Positions 8,979 to 17,883 of a stretch of DNA of 64,000 nt are shown here, piece by piece. Source of the stretch: Bradyrhizobium sp. Ec3.3 (lineage in GTDB: Bacteria; Pseudomonadota; Alphaproteobacteria; Rhizobiales; Xanthobacteraceae). How positions within the stretch are numbered: the stretch's first letter is position 1; each line of letters starts with the position of its first letter. Both the position numbers and the translations under genes were made by a program. The DNA lies in contig NZ_KI421479.1 in assembly GCF_000472925.1 (NCBI RefSeq), forward strand, positions 188,324 to 252,323, in the 5' to 3' direction. The notes under the pieces are model-generated. The model made no database searches. It was not told where the DNA came from and was given only the letters and a program-made list of their open reading frames with translations.

Positions 8979-10076
8979 ATGGCGGTACCTTTCGCGGATC
9001 TCGGGCTGCAATACCGATCGATCAAGGATGAGATCGACGGCGCAATTAGTGCGGTCATCCGCGACAACGCGTTCATTCGTGGACCATATGTCGATGCCTT
9101 CGAGCGCGAGTTTGCCGAGGCAGCTTCCGTCGAGCACTGCGTGTCCTGTGCCAATGGCACGGATGCCCTGTACCTTGCGATGTCCGCACTCGGCGTCAAG
9201 CCAGGCGACGAGGTCATCACGACGGCCCATTCCTGGATCTCCACCTCCGCAATGATCACGCATGCCGGGGCGACCGTGGTGTTTTGCGACACCGACGCCG
9301 CCACGTTCACGATCGATCCGGCCGCGATTGAGGCCGCGATCACGCCGCGCACCGTCGGCATAATCCCAGTCCACCTCTATGGGCAGCCCGCAGACATGGA
9401 TGCGATCATGGCAATCGCCCGCAAGCACGGCCTCTGGGTGGTAGAGGATTGCGCTCAGGCGCATCTGGCGAAGTTCCGCGACCAGCCCGTCGGCACGTTC
9501 GGTCAGGCTGCGACGTATTCGTTCTACCCCGGCAAGAATCTCGGGGCGTTCGGTGATGCCGGCGCCGTCGTGACCAACGACGCGGTGCTTGCCGAGCGCA
9601 TGGCGATGCTGGCCCGTCACGGCGGCTTGGTGAAGCACAATCATCAGATCGAGGGCATCAACAGTCGGCTGGACGGCTTGCAGGCGGCCATCCTTTCAGC
9701 AAAGCTGAAGCACTTGGCGGTTTGGACCAGGGCGCGTCGGGAGGCTGCGATGATTTATGACGCGGGCCTCAATCAACTCGATGGGGTGGAAGTACCGTAT
9801 GTCGCGCCCCAACGTACTCACGTTTATCATCTCTACACAATCAAACACCGGAACCGCGACGGCCTGGCGTCGTACCTGAATGCGAATGGGGTACAGACGG
9901 CGATTAACTATCCCGCCGCGCTACCGTTGCTGCCCGCCTATGCGCGATATGCGCACAGGCCAGATCAATTCCCGCACGCCTTCGGCGATCAGGGTAGGAT
10001 TCTCTCGCTTCCTATGTTTGCCGAAATCACGCGCGAGCAGCAGCACGAGGTGATTAGGCTGATCCGGGATTTCTAG
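8979..10076 (+). CDS. DegT/DnrJ aminotransferase, WlbC/WbpE-like
   Basis: A 365-residue PLP-dependent sugar aminotransferase. The PLP lysine is K186 in TYSFYPGKNLGAFGDAG, and VVEDCAQAH (154-162) supplies the cofactor-ring contact. It begins with VPFADLGLQYRSIKDEI, typical of 3-keto-sugar aminotransferases such as WbpE. It starts 12 bases after the acetyltransferase and is read as the third gene of the operon. It would aminate C3 of the oxidised UDP-sugar. The upstream steps (UDP-GlcNAc 6-dehydrogenase, 2-epimerase) are not in this window. Confidence 0.85.
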   Translation: MAVPFADLGLQYRSIKDEIDGAISAVIRDNAFIRGPYVDAFEREFAEAASVEHCVSCANGTDALYLAMSALGVKPGDEVITTAHSWISTSAMITHAGATVVFCDTDAATFTIDPAAIEAAITPRTVGIIPVHLYGQPADMDAIMAIARKHGLWVVEDCAQAHLAKFRDQPVGTFGQAATYSFYPGKNLGAFGDAGAVVTNDAVLAERMAMLARHGGLVKHNHQIEGINSRLDGLQAAILSAKLKHLAVWTRARREAAMIYDAGLNQLDGVEVPYVAPQRTHVYHLYTIKHRNRDGLASYLNANGVQTAINYPAALPLLPAYARYAHRPDQFPHAFGDQGRILSLPMFAEITREQQHEVIRLIRDF

Positions 10077-10125
10077 CTGGCGTTGCTTCCGGGAGAAGAC
10101 TCTGCACGATCGGTGATCGTGACCG

Positions 10126-10242
10126 TCACCACGGCACATACACCATCACCAGCACGAGGAGCCCGCCAAGAACCAGTGCCCACAAGGCGGCACTATCGAA
10201 GGTTCGAGTGTCCCAACGGGATCGCTTGAGGTTCCAGACCAT
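10126..10242 (-). CDS. Small predicted membrane protein of 38 residues
   Basis: A short frame in a stretch otherwise without genes. The product begins MVWNLKRSRWDTRTFDSA, positively charged with three tryptophans overall, and continues with an unbroken hydrophobic segment ALWALVLGGLLVLVMVYV before ending PW. This is the layout of a single-pass small membrane protein. A purine-rich ribosome binding region (AAGGGGAAGAAGAGA) precedes the ATG. The function is unknown. Confidence is limited because the frame is short and no homologue search was possible. Confidence 0.45.
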   Translation of the reverse strand: MVWNLKRSRWDTRTFDSAALWALVLGGLLVLVMVYVPW

Positions 10243-10370
10243 TCTCTTCTTCCCCTTCTGATGCGCAGGTGCGCCTCTCAAGCTACGCGTTGTGCTCGCC
10301 GCCACGAAGACTCTTCATCTAGCGAATCCAATGCTCGGAGCAGCTGTGACCTGACCAAGTTGAGGGAAGG

Positions 10371-11723
10371 TCAGCTCTCGATAGACCGTGGACCGACTCG
10401 ATATTGAGGCTCAAAGATTGAACGAGGGGTAAGAAACCAGAGCAAAAAGAGGAGCGCGGCGCCATAAGTGACGAACGAAATCGTGAGCGGGACGTTGACG
10501 AACGTTTGCGCGAGAACGCCGGCAGACAAAAGCACGAATCTCGGCGGTAGACCCGATGATAGGCAATTGCCGAGCGATATGATCAACCCGCATACCAGGG
10601 CAGAGATGGGAGCCCAAATCATTCCAACTGATGCGATACCTTCGGTCGCGAACAGGGAGGCGTTGAAATTCCCGATCTGATAGGCATTTTGCATCGCGAT
10701 GGCCAACGGCTCGCGGTAAGGGCAATTGACAAATGTCTTTACGAAATTGACCTGACAAAAGTAGGTCAACTCGTGCGTCGAAAAGAAATCATTGTAGTAG
10801 TCAAGAGCACTCGATGGTAGGGCGACCATCCTGAAGTTCACCAAACTGAAGTATGCGATGAATTGCTGAAATGTGATCGCATCCGCGTCAAATAGTTTCG
10901 CCAGAAGTACTCCAACTGAAATCGGCAAGAGGAGCGAAAGAACGACAGTTGTTCTGGCTTCAAACAGAACCGAGCCTAGGCTCAGCAACAACAACCATCC
11001 CGGCGCGAACAGCGAAAGCTTGCTGAGTGTGATCGGGTAAAACAGCAACAGGAGCATCAGCGTCAACGCAGCTCGCCACCAGCTCTTCTGCGTAACAAAG
11101 TATGCAAATGCAAATGGAAGCAGCACGTTCGATGCGATGCCCATTGCATACTCTAGCCAGGTCGGAAATTGAAGCTCGTTGCGGAAGCTATAGATGTCGG
11201 ACAGTCCCACCAGTCTTAGGTTGAAGACGGCGCCGCAGCCAACAATGATCGATGCGAGAACAACGATTGACATCAAGAATCTGCCAAAGGCCTTTTCCGA
11301 TATGACAAATGGCGGTTTTATGGGGGACGCAATGAACAGTGCAGGAATGAGAAAGGCGATCGCCGACGTAAAAGCCGAGGCGTATGCCAAGGAATGATCG
11401 TAGGAGAACTTGGATAGTTCGATTAGCCCAAGATAGCCTAGAATCATCGTGTAGAAGTAGAATCCGAGCAGGTAGCCGAAGTTGAACCGGGCAAAGGAAA
11501 AGAAAACTGAGATCAACGCAAAGGGCGCGATATTCAGGGCGGCCTTGAACAATACGTCCGGATTAACTTCGGTTAGTCGCATCAGCGATCCATAAAATCG
11601 CGTGACGTAAGCGAGTGACACGGAGCAAAGTACGACGTGAACGGAAATAAGTAGGGCGGGCCCGAGCCTGCTGGCCGTGAGTACAGTTGATGCTTCAGGG
11701 CTTCGATCAAAAGTCGTAGTCAT
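10371..11723 (-). CDS. Wzy-like polytopic membrane protein, paralogue 1
   Basis: About 450 residues with 10-12 hydrophobic segments, the size and topology of O-antigen polymerases. It is clearly related to the product of 20384-21781. Shared blocks include the FRNEL..P..LEYAMG segment, an LLPFAFA block, the LFYPITLSKLSLFAPGWL block (LFWPITLSKVSLFAPAWL in the other) and FATEGIAS.GM.WAPISAL. The start at 11723 is chosen because MTTTF aligns with the MTSTF start of the paralogue, and earlier starts would run into the upstream gene. The adjacent upstream gene encodes a Wzz-like protein, supporting a polymerase role. Its codons are less GC-rich than those of the metabolic genes further right. Wzy is inferred, since the family is too variable to call by motif. 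Confidence 0.6.
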   Translation of the reverse strand: MTTTFDRSPEASTVLTASRLGPALLISVHVVLCSVSLAYVTRFYGSLMRLTEVNPDVLFKAALNIAPFALISVFFSFARFNFGYLLGFYFYTMILGYLGLIELSKFSYDHSLAYASAFTSAIAFLIPALFIASPIKPPFVISEKAFGRFLMSIVVLASIIVGCGAVFNLRLVGLSDIYSFRNELQFPTWLEYAMGIASNVLLPFAFAYFVTQKSWWRAALTLMLLLLFYPITLSKLSLFAPGWLLLLSLGSVLFEARTTVVLSLLLPISVGVLLAKLFDADAITFQQFIAYFSLVNFRMVALPSSALDYYNDFFSTHELTYFCQVNFVKTFVNCPYREPLAIAMQNAYQIGNFNASLFATEGIASVGMIWAPISALVCGLIISLGNCLSSGLPPRFVLLSAGVLAQTFVNVPLTISFVTYGAALLFLLWFLTPRSIFEPQYRVGPRSIES

Positions 11724-11778
11724 TGAACTGTGCGACATGGGCGGGGTTTGCCGATCAAATGAGTCGAAAGCCCGAGCT

Positions 11779-12735
11779 TCAGGTCTTTGTCTCTGCAAAG
11801 TTGTGTAAGAGAGCAGCTGCCGCGAACATGACCAAAATGGAGGCGACGGCAGCAATGAACAGGAATTTGAGTGGTCGCGATCTTTCTGTCGTGGTCGCTC
11901 TTTCCGGTGCGAGAGAGACTCGCGTTTCGTTGATGGATTTCAGCAAAAGTTGCGCTTCCGCGAGAGCGCTTTCCTGCGACGCGTGTTCCGTGCGGGTCGC
12001 CATAAGATCTCGGGCGAGTTCAGTTCGTTCGATGGACAGGCTAGCTAACAGGTTCAGTTGGGCCGAGATGAGCTCTCGAGAACGTTTGGTGTCGTCGGTG
12101 GAAGAGGGCGGTGGTTGCTGAGCATCGCGAGCCTGCTGTGCAGCCAAATCTTCGCGTTGTGAGCGCAAGGACGCTCGTAGCTCATCGGACAATTCCTCAA
12201 AGTCGTTACTGGCCTTTAGGCTGTTGGTGATCTGCTGGCTCAGATCATCGGTCGATTTCTTGGCCAACACGGTGCGCGCAGCGATGCCCTCGCGGATGAA
12301 ATCGCTTCGTCGTTTCTGGGCGCCGATGATTTGATCAAGGACGTTTTGTTGAAATTGCTTCGCGTCGGTCTCGGCGCTCGGGTCAATGACGCTCTGCAAA
12401 GCCACGGTACGTCCGATGCTCTCTGCGGTGGAGTTCCGCAGGGCGCTCAGAGTCGGGGCCGGCACGCCCTTCTTCCCTAACTCCAACAGGGCGAGTGGGA
12501 CGTAGACGACCGGAATTCGCTTTGCCACCAGGTCTGGAACGTCCAACAGCTCGTCTTTTCCGTTCACGGTAAAGGAGCCAATATCTATTGCCGATCGAAT
12601 AGTTGTTAATGGCCCGACGAGCAGGAAGATGGCGGTTGCCAAGAGAAGAAATGTCACGCCCCCGATCGAGAGCAAGATCCAACGATACGACAAGAACGAA
12701 CGTACAACTGAAGGTTTCATGATCTTGTCGGCCAT
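11779..12735 (-). CDS. Wzz-like polysaccharide co-polymerase
   Basis: A 318-residue protein with one membrane segment near the N-terminus (about 20-42, WILLSIGGVTFLLLATAIFLLV) and one near the C-terminus (about 288-312). Between them lies a periplasmic region rich in Q, E, A, R and S with long predicted coiled coils. That is the topology of polysaccharide co-polymerases that set chain length. A proline-rich break (QQPPPSSTDD) interrupts the helix. There is no kinase domain. It lies 55 bases upstream of Wzy-like paralogue 1 on the same strand, so the pair likely act together. Sequence similarity to named Wzz proteins is weak, so this rests on topology and context. Confidence 0.55.
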   Translation of the reverse strand: MADKIMKPSVVRSFLSYRWILLSIGGVTFLLLATAIFLLVGPLTTIRSAIDIGSFTVNGKDELLDVPDLVAKRIPVVYVPLALLELGKKGVPAPTLSALRNSTAESIGRTVALQSVIDPSAETDAKQFQQNVLDQIIGAQKRRSDFIREGIAARTVLAKKSTDDLSQQITNSLKASNDFEELSDELRASLRSQREDLAAQQARDAQQPPPSSTDDTKRSRELISAQLNLLASLSIERTELARDLMATRTEHASQESALAEAQLLLKSINETRVSLAPERATTTERSRPLKFLFIAAVASILVMFAAAALLHNFAETKT

Positions 12736-12855
12736 CGTCTTGCGCCAGCTTCGGAAAGCTAGGTTGCGTCGAGGCTATTCTACGTCTGATAGTGATCGAA
12801 TCAGGGCAGATTCGACATCTGCGGCGACCAATCCAACAGGAGCACCGTCGGTAGC

Positions 12856-14076
12856 TCACTGAGCATGTCGGGAGCACAAGCTCCGCAGAATCTTTCGGTA
12901 AGCGCCAGTCGAAGCTTCCTCGGTATATTTGAGGGCAGCGGTGGCCGCTCGGTGGCTTCGTTCATGCGTGGTTGCCCGATCTGCTGCCGCGTTGCGCACC
13001 GCCTGCGCGAGTTGGAGTGGGTCTTCCGGGGGCACAATCCATCCGATACCTTCTTCGGTTACCGCTAATGCAACCTCAGAATGTGGTTCCGTCGCAACGA
13101 TGACGGCGCGCCCGACCGCCAGAAAATTATAGAGCCGGCTTGGGATGGAAACGCCGGCTACTTTATGCCGGTAAGGAATAAGCCACACATCCGCAGCCGC
13201 AAGAAAATCGACGAGCTGGTCCTCCGGTACGGGGTCCAGCAGGGTTACATTCTCTAGCTTCTCGGACTCTTGAAGGCTTCTAAGCTCTGACCATCCAATC
13301 CCCCATCCGGAGAGAACGAAGTGTATATTTTGCTCGTTTCGTAACAGCCGTGCAGCCTCGAAGACGGTACGAGGCGCGTGCGTGAAGCCGAGATTGCCGC
13401 ATAGCCCAACAATGAATTGCGAGGAATGGGCCTTTCTGAAGCGATTTTCATCATCGGGCTCGCGGAAGCCAATAGGAAGCAGCGTCCAGTTTGGCACGAA
13501 ATGGATCTTCTCCGCATTCACTCGCGGATAGCGCAGCAGAAGAGGAGGTACGTCGCGGCCGATGACGAAGATCACATCCAACGATCTGAAGAGCCATGCA
13601 TTGGCAACACGAAAAGTGCGCGCAACCAGGGACGTTCGTCGGGCAAGTCCGGCTGCCTCCAGCGCCTCAGGATAGAGATCGTAGATCAGTAACGCCGTAT
13701 TTGCCTGCCGCAACCTTGCGGCAAGCGTGATCGCATATGGTAGCGTGAACGGGCTCGTGACTGACATGACGACGTCGTTTGAGCGTGCTCGTCGGTAGAC
13801 CGCCCAGAACATCCTCATCGCCAGCGCCATATTCGCGATAAGGCGCCTTCCAAGCGCGTGCTTGGGCGGGCGCCGGTTCAGGATCTCGATGACATCGGGA
13901 GCCTTTGGGTCGTCCTCCGCTTGCCTGGCGGAACCGGGAGTTCCAGAGAGCACGACTACCTTCATGTCGAGGGCGATCGAATGGGCGATAGCTCCGAGAT
14001 AGGTCGCCGTCGTGCTTTCATCTGGTGGATAGAACTCCGACGCAAGGATTAGCCTAGGTGGTCCCACCGCCTTCAC
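12856..14076 (-). CDS. Glycosyltransferase family 4, WbuB-like
   Basis: A 406-residue GT-B enzyme. The opening LILASEFYPPDESTTATYLGAIAHSIA is the N-terminal nucleotide-fold segment of WbuB-type transferases. The donor domain contains FIVGLCGNLGFTHAPRTVFEAARLL and VWLIPYRHKVAGVSIPSRLYNFLAVGRAVIVATE, where the usual EX7E-type region is partly replaced by SIPSRLYNFLAVG. Its start overlaps the phosphatase stop by 4 bases (14073-14076). It probably builds a polysaccharide repeat unit. The sugar is not known. Confidence 0.85.
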   Translation of the reverse strand: MKAVGPPRLILASEFYPPDESTTATYLGAIAHSIALDMKVVVLSGTPGSARQAEDDPKAPDVIEILNRRPPKHALGRRLIANMALAMRMFWAVYRRARSNDVVMSVTSPFTLPYAITLAARLRQANTALLIYDLYPEALEAAGLARRTSLVARTFRVANAWLFRSLDVIFVIGRDVPPLLLRYPRVNAEKIHFVPNWTLLPIGFREPDDENRFRKAHSSQFIVGLCGNLGFTHAPRTVFEAARLLRNEQNIHFVLSGWGIGWSELRSLQESEKLENVTLLDPVPEDQLVDFLAAADVWLIPYRHKVAGVSIPSRLYNFLAVGRAVIVATEPHSEVALAVTEEGIGWIVPPEDPLQLAQAVRNAAADRATTHERSHRAATAALKYTEEASTGAYRKILRSLCSRHAQ

Positions 14077-14636
14077 CTGTTCTGCGCCAGGAGTGGCGCA
14101 ATGAAGCTCTGGAGGTTCCCGCCTCCAAAGAGACGGCCGGACAACCCTGCGGCGCGGGCTGCGTCCATATCGGACGACTTGTCACCGACGACGAAGCTAT
14201 TCGTGACGTCGATGGGAAATCTGTTCAAAAGATCAAAAATCATGCCGGGTTGTGGCTTTCGTCGGTCACTTACACATCTGTAACGCTCGACCACTCCTTC
14301 TGGATGAAATGGGCAATATTCAAAGGCATCAATACGTGCATCATGCGCCGCCAACTGGGTTGCCATCCAATCGTGCAGGATATGCACGTCGCTCTCTTCA
14401 TAGAGGCCTCTAGCTACGCCTGATTGGTTGGTTATCACGAAAGCGAAATAGCCAGCATCATTGACCGCCTTTACGGCTTCAATCGCGCCCTCGATCCAGA
14501 CGAATTCGGAGATCTGAAACGTGTATTCGCGGTCGACATTTAGAACGCCGTCACGATCGAAAAATACTGCCGGGCGTTGTTCCGCCAATCCTTTACGTGG
14601 GGCATACGGAATTTGGATTCCTGCCATGTCATTCAC
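14073..14636 (-). CDS. gmhB: HAD-IIIA phosphatase, D,D-heptose 1,7-bisphosphate phosphatase-like
   Basis: A 187-residue HAD phosphatase of the GmhB group. Motif I is FFDRDGVLNVD with the nucleophile D27 and the acid D29, motif II is in VITNQSGVARG, and RKPQPGM plus VVGDKSSDMDAA give motifs III and IV. GmhB removes the C7 phosphate of heptose 1,7-bisphosphate on the way to ADP- or GDP-heptose. Aligned by eye with E. coli GmhB, the zinc loop here reads CPFHPEGVVERYRCVSDRRKP. Only C108 is kept, while the positions of the zinc His and the two later Cys hold F110, S123 and R125. It sits among glycosyltransferase genes without gmhA or hddA/hddC. Substrate is therefore less certain than the fold. 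Confidence 0.7.
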   Translation of the reverse strand: MNDMAGIQIPYAPRKGLAEQRPAVFFDRDGVLNVDREYTFQISEFVWIEGAIEAVKAVNDAGYFAFVITNQSGVARGLYEESDVHILHDWMATQLAAHDARIDAFEYCPFHPEGVVERYRCVSDRRKPQPGMIFDLLNRFPIDVTNSFVVGDKSSDMDAARAAGLSGRLFGGGNLQSFIAPLLAQNR

Positions 14637-14671
14637 GACCTGAACAAATGATCATAGAACAGCTTGGTATT

Positions 14672-16135
14672 TCAAACTGCCTTCAACTTCCGAAAAGCAA
14701 ATAGTACCATTTTTAGTAGCAGCCAACCGTCTCGAAAGCGGGAGATCTGGGTATCGCCAAATGTACGCGCTTTGTAGTGGACGGGAGTCTCGATCATTTT
14801 GAGATTTTGCTTCGCCGCGCCGAAGATCAGGTCGAAATCACCAAACGGATCGAAGTCTCCAAAGTAGGACCTCTCCTTGATGAGGGCCTCGTAGTCACTG
14901 CGGCGCAGCACCTTCGTGCCGCAAAGCGTGTCGGTAAGACGGGTGTTGACGAGATAGCTGAAGATGTAGGCGAACGCCCGATTTGCTAGAAGATTGAGTG
15001 GCCGCATCGCCTCGTTCTCCATCGGGTAGACGAGGCGCGTTCCGTTCACGAAATCGGCTTTTCCCGTTTCCACGATGGCGTGATACCTCGGAAGCTCCTC
15101 CGGCGGCATCGTGAGATCCGCATCCAGGATCATCAGTACGTCGCCCGTCGCGTGAGCAAATCCTTTGCGAACGGCGTCTCCCTTGCCTTTGCCGTCTTGC
15201 TTCAAGATCTTGATCTGCCACTCGTCTCTGTACTTATCCTGAATGCGTTCGCATTCCTCGAACGTGCCGTCCACGGAATTGCCTTCGACGAAGATGATCT
15301 CCTGTTGCGATGCAAAGCGGGGCATTCGAAGAATGGCATTTTCGATGTTGCCTCGCTCGTTGCGGCAGGGAATGACGACGCTCGCCGAGAACTTTCGGCC
15401 CGGGAATGGCCGGATCGGTCGTCCCACCAGATAGGTACGTAGGCAGAGCCGCCGTATTCCCGGCAGCGGTGCGACGAAGCGATTGACGAATGTGCCGAAA
15501 CCCAGAAGCTTGCGTGGCAAGAGCTGGCGTTGCTCCTGTCGGATGACCTCGAAATCCGCAAGGTCCATCAGGTTGAGGAAGTCAGCGGTCGCGAAGTAGT
15601 TGATCGGCGGCTGCTTGCTCTTGAGCTTAAGGATTTCGCCGACTTTCAGGATCGGCTCCCAGAGATGCGAGTAGTAGGCAATTACCAGCCGCGTCTCCGG
15701 CGTACTGAGACGGTGCACCGTTCGCAGCGTTTCATCTATCTTCTCGAACATTCCTATCGTGTCTGAAATCACGATGTAATCGAAGGGACCCTCGATGGAC
15801 GTCATCGTGTCCGGATCTTCGACGTCGCCAACAATGAAGTTCAAATTGGGGTACTGGGCCTTTGCGCGCTCGATCGCGCGCGGGCTGAAGTCGACGCCAA
15901 CGCCGTAGCTCGGTTCGAGCGTCGCCAGCAAGTCGCCGCGGCCGCAGCCGAGCTCTAATACCCGCTTCTGACGCGGGATCAGGAATCGCATGTAGGCGCG
16001 ATCATCGTTGTAGTAGGCGGAGTTGATCGTTCGCCAATGCACCTGGTCATCGATCGTGTCCTCGGTGTGCTGAACGAAGCCGTGCTTCCGGGCACTGCGG
16101 GGGGGGAGGACGTCGGCCGTGGGAGGGGTGGACAT
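14672..16135 (-). CDS. Methyltransferase-glycosyltransferase family 2 fusion protein
   Basis: A 487-residue two-domain protein. Residues 1-230 are a class I methyltransferase, with motif I VLELGCGRGDLLATL (59-73) and YGVGVDFSPRAIERAK. Residues 250-487 are a GT2 domain of the DPM1/dolichyl-phosphate-mannose-synthase kind, opening ASVVIPCRNERGNIENAI and carrying the metal-binding D338-A-D340 (MILDADLTMPPEELPRY). The C-terminal part (LTDTLCGTKVLRR, FDPFGDFDLIFGA) fits polyprenyl-phosphate glycosyltransferases. The frame runs through both domains without a stop. It lies between the gmhB-like gene and a large membrane protein that could use a polyprenyl-phosphate sugar. Confidence 0.8.
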   Translation of the reverse strand: MSTPPTADVLPPRSARKHGFVQHTEDTIDDQVHWRTINSAYYNDDRAYMRFLIPRQKRVLELGCGRGDLLATLEPSYGVGVDFSPRAIERAKAQYPNLNFIVGDVEDPDTMTSIEGPFDYIVISDTIGMFEKIDETLRTVHRLSTPETRLVIAYYSHLWEPILKVGEILKLKSKQPPINYFATADFLNLMDLADFEVIRQEQRQLLPRKLLGFGTFVNRFVAPLPGIRRLCLRTYLVGRPIRPFPGRKFSASVVIPCRNERGNIENAILRMPRFASQQEIIFVEGNSVDGTFEECERIQDKYRDEWQIKILKQDGKGKGDAVRKGFAHATGDVLMILDADLTMPPEELPRYHAIVETGKADFVNGTRLVYPMENEAMRPLNLLANRAFAYIFSYLVNTRLTDTLCGTKVLRRSDYEALIKERSYFGDFDPFGDFDLIFGAAKQNLKMIETPVHYKARTFGDTQISRFRDGWLLLKMVLFAFRKLKAV

Positions 16136-16179
16136 GATCGTAGCGCTTCCTTCGGAGCGGTCTTCGGGCGTGTGACGAC

Positions 16180-17784
16180 TTACTGGATGACCGGACGCAA
16201 GAGAAGAAAGACGGTGCGAAGCTCGAGCAGGGTGTCGCCGTCCTGGTACTGGACGGGCTTAGGCCCCAACAGATCGACGTTGCTGGCCGCTTTGACTGCA
16301 TCGGCAGTAGGAAAATAGTTCTTGTCGATCACGTATGCTCCTACATCTTCATGCACGAGAGCCTCCGCAAAACTGTTCGTGGTGCCCCGCCTATCTCCTA
16401 GATAGGCCGCGGTCAATGGCTGGATACCGGCATAGGTCAGTACAAATCCTTCCCCGTATTCGGGAAAGGGTACGCGATAGGCGAATTCGATGACCCTGCT
16501 TCCAGTCAGGTTGCGAATCTCGTCGCGGTCGAGCACAGCGGCCTTGGTTAGCTCCGCGTGATTTCTCAAATAGGACTGTAGCCGCAGGGCGACCGGATAC
16601 GCCACGAGCACCGTGACGGACGCAGCAATCAAGGTTGCGATCCGCGAGAGACGTCCCTTCATGAGGAGATGAAACGCAATGACGCAGCCCGGTAGAGTGG
16701 CCGAAACGCCGGCGGAGTAGTGGAAGGCGTAGTGCTTGAAAACGAACAGGGCGGACAGTGCGCTCGCAACGCCGCACCCAATGGCAATCGTAAGCTCGGG
16801 ACGCGGCTGCCGACTTCTGAGCAGGAGTAGTCCTGCCGTGAGTGACAGTCCTGCTCCTCCGATGAGTGCGATCGGAAGGGCAAATGTCTTGTCCGATGGA
16901 ATTGCGCGAAATGCACTGAGGACCTCATCGGAACTTACGACAGTCTGGCTACCGGCTCCGTAGAGGCCAGATCCGAGCGCCACGGCGCGATGAAAATTCA
17001 AAAGCGCGCGGAAGTCGTTCCAGCCAATGATGAAGTAACCGATGGCTATGAGGATTGCGACGAACATTGCGCTGAAGACGATCAACCCTCCCAGAAGTCG
17101 AACGGAATTGCTTCGGGAGAAGCCGTATTGCGCGATCATTGCCGCGCAGAGAGCCGCGGGCACGTAGATGTAGGACAACTTGTTGAGATACGCGATTGAA
17201 CTGACTGCGGCCGCGAGGACGAACGTTTTGAGCATCCCGCGGTCATCCCGCGTGATCTGGAACAGGCTGAAAAGGAAGAGCGAATTGACCGCAAACGCGA
17301 AGGATTCGTTACTCGGCGAGAGGAACGTCGTGACCGTGCCCGGGGTCGACAACATCCAAAGCAGAATGCTGAGGACGATCACCGGCGCGGAGACCAGAGA
17401 AGCGGTTATCCGGACGAACAGGTAGACACTACAGGCGCCGACCAGGGCAGCCAGCGCGATCGCAAGCAACTGGTAGGTGCGGATGTGCTCGAGGACTGCG
17501 TGAAAGAATTCGAGTGGGGTGGACGCGAACGGATATCCGCTGAGCGCCAGAGCCGACCAAGTCAGAAAGTAGAAGGGAAGGCCCGGATGGTTCGTCAGGC
17601 CATTCGCCGGATACATATGGTGGTGGCCCAGGCGGAAAGCGAGATTGAGTGCATTGGCAAGGCCAAGAGGCTCATAGTCGTTGCCGAGCCAGAACGAGAT
17701 CGGGTACAGAAGGGCCAATGACGGCGGCAGCAGGAAGAACAGGGCGGCCAGGACAAGCGGCAGTTTCGCAGATCTAGACTTCAT
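16180..17784 (-). CDS. Large polytopic membrane protein, possible GT-C glycosyltransferase
   Basis: A 534-residue protein with about 10-12 membrane segments and a roughly 130-residue soluble C-terminal part (from about 400). The first loop holds an acidic motif (FWLGNDYEPLGLANALNL) followed by a histidine/proline loop (NGLTNHPGLPFYFLTW), the pattern seen in GT39-type enzymes that use polyprenyl-phosphate sugars. No family-specific motif is certain. It lies just upstream (44 bases) of the methyltransferase-GT2 fusion in the same operon, whose GT2 domain could make its lipid-linked donor. It is the probable first gene of this minus-strand run. Confidence 0.55.
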   Translation of the reverse strand: MKSRSAKLPLVLAALFFLLPPSLALLYPISFWLGNDYEPLGLANALNLAFRLGHHHMYPANGLTNHPGLPFYFLTWSALALSGYPFASTPLEFFHAVLEHIRTYQLLAIALAALVGACSVYLFVRITASLVSAPVIVLSILLWMLSTPGTVTTFLSPSNESFAFAVNSLFLFSLFQITRDDRGMLKTFVLAAAVSSIAYLNKLSYIYVPAALCAAMIAQYGFSRSNSVRLLGGLIVFSAMFVAILIAIGYFIIGWNDFRALLNFHRAVALGSGLYGAGSQTVVSSDEVLSAFRAIPSDKTFALPIALIGGAGLSLTAGLLLLRSRQPRPELTIAIGCGVASALSALFVFKHYAFHYSAGVSATLPGCVIAFHLLMKGRLSRIATLIAASVTVLVAYPVALRLQSYLRNHAELTKAAVLDRDEIRNLTGSRVIEFAYRVPFPEYGEGFVLTYAGIQPLTAAYLGDRRGTTNSFAEALVHEDVGAYVIDKNYFPTADAVKAASNVDLLGPKPVQYQDGDTLLELRTVFLLLRPVIQ

Positions 17785-17883
17785 AAGAGGGTAATCTCGT
17801 GCGGGCAGACCAAACCGACCAATTCTCTTTGCACCGCTGGCTCAATCGTGGATTGTACAGAAATCGGCAGAGTTGACGCAACA

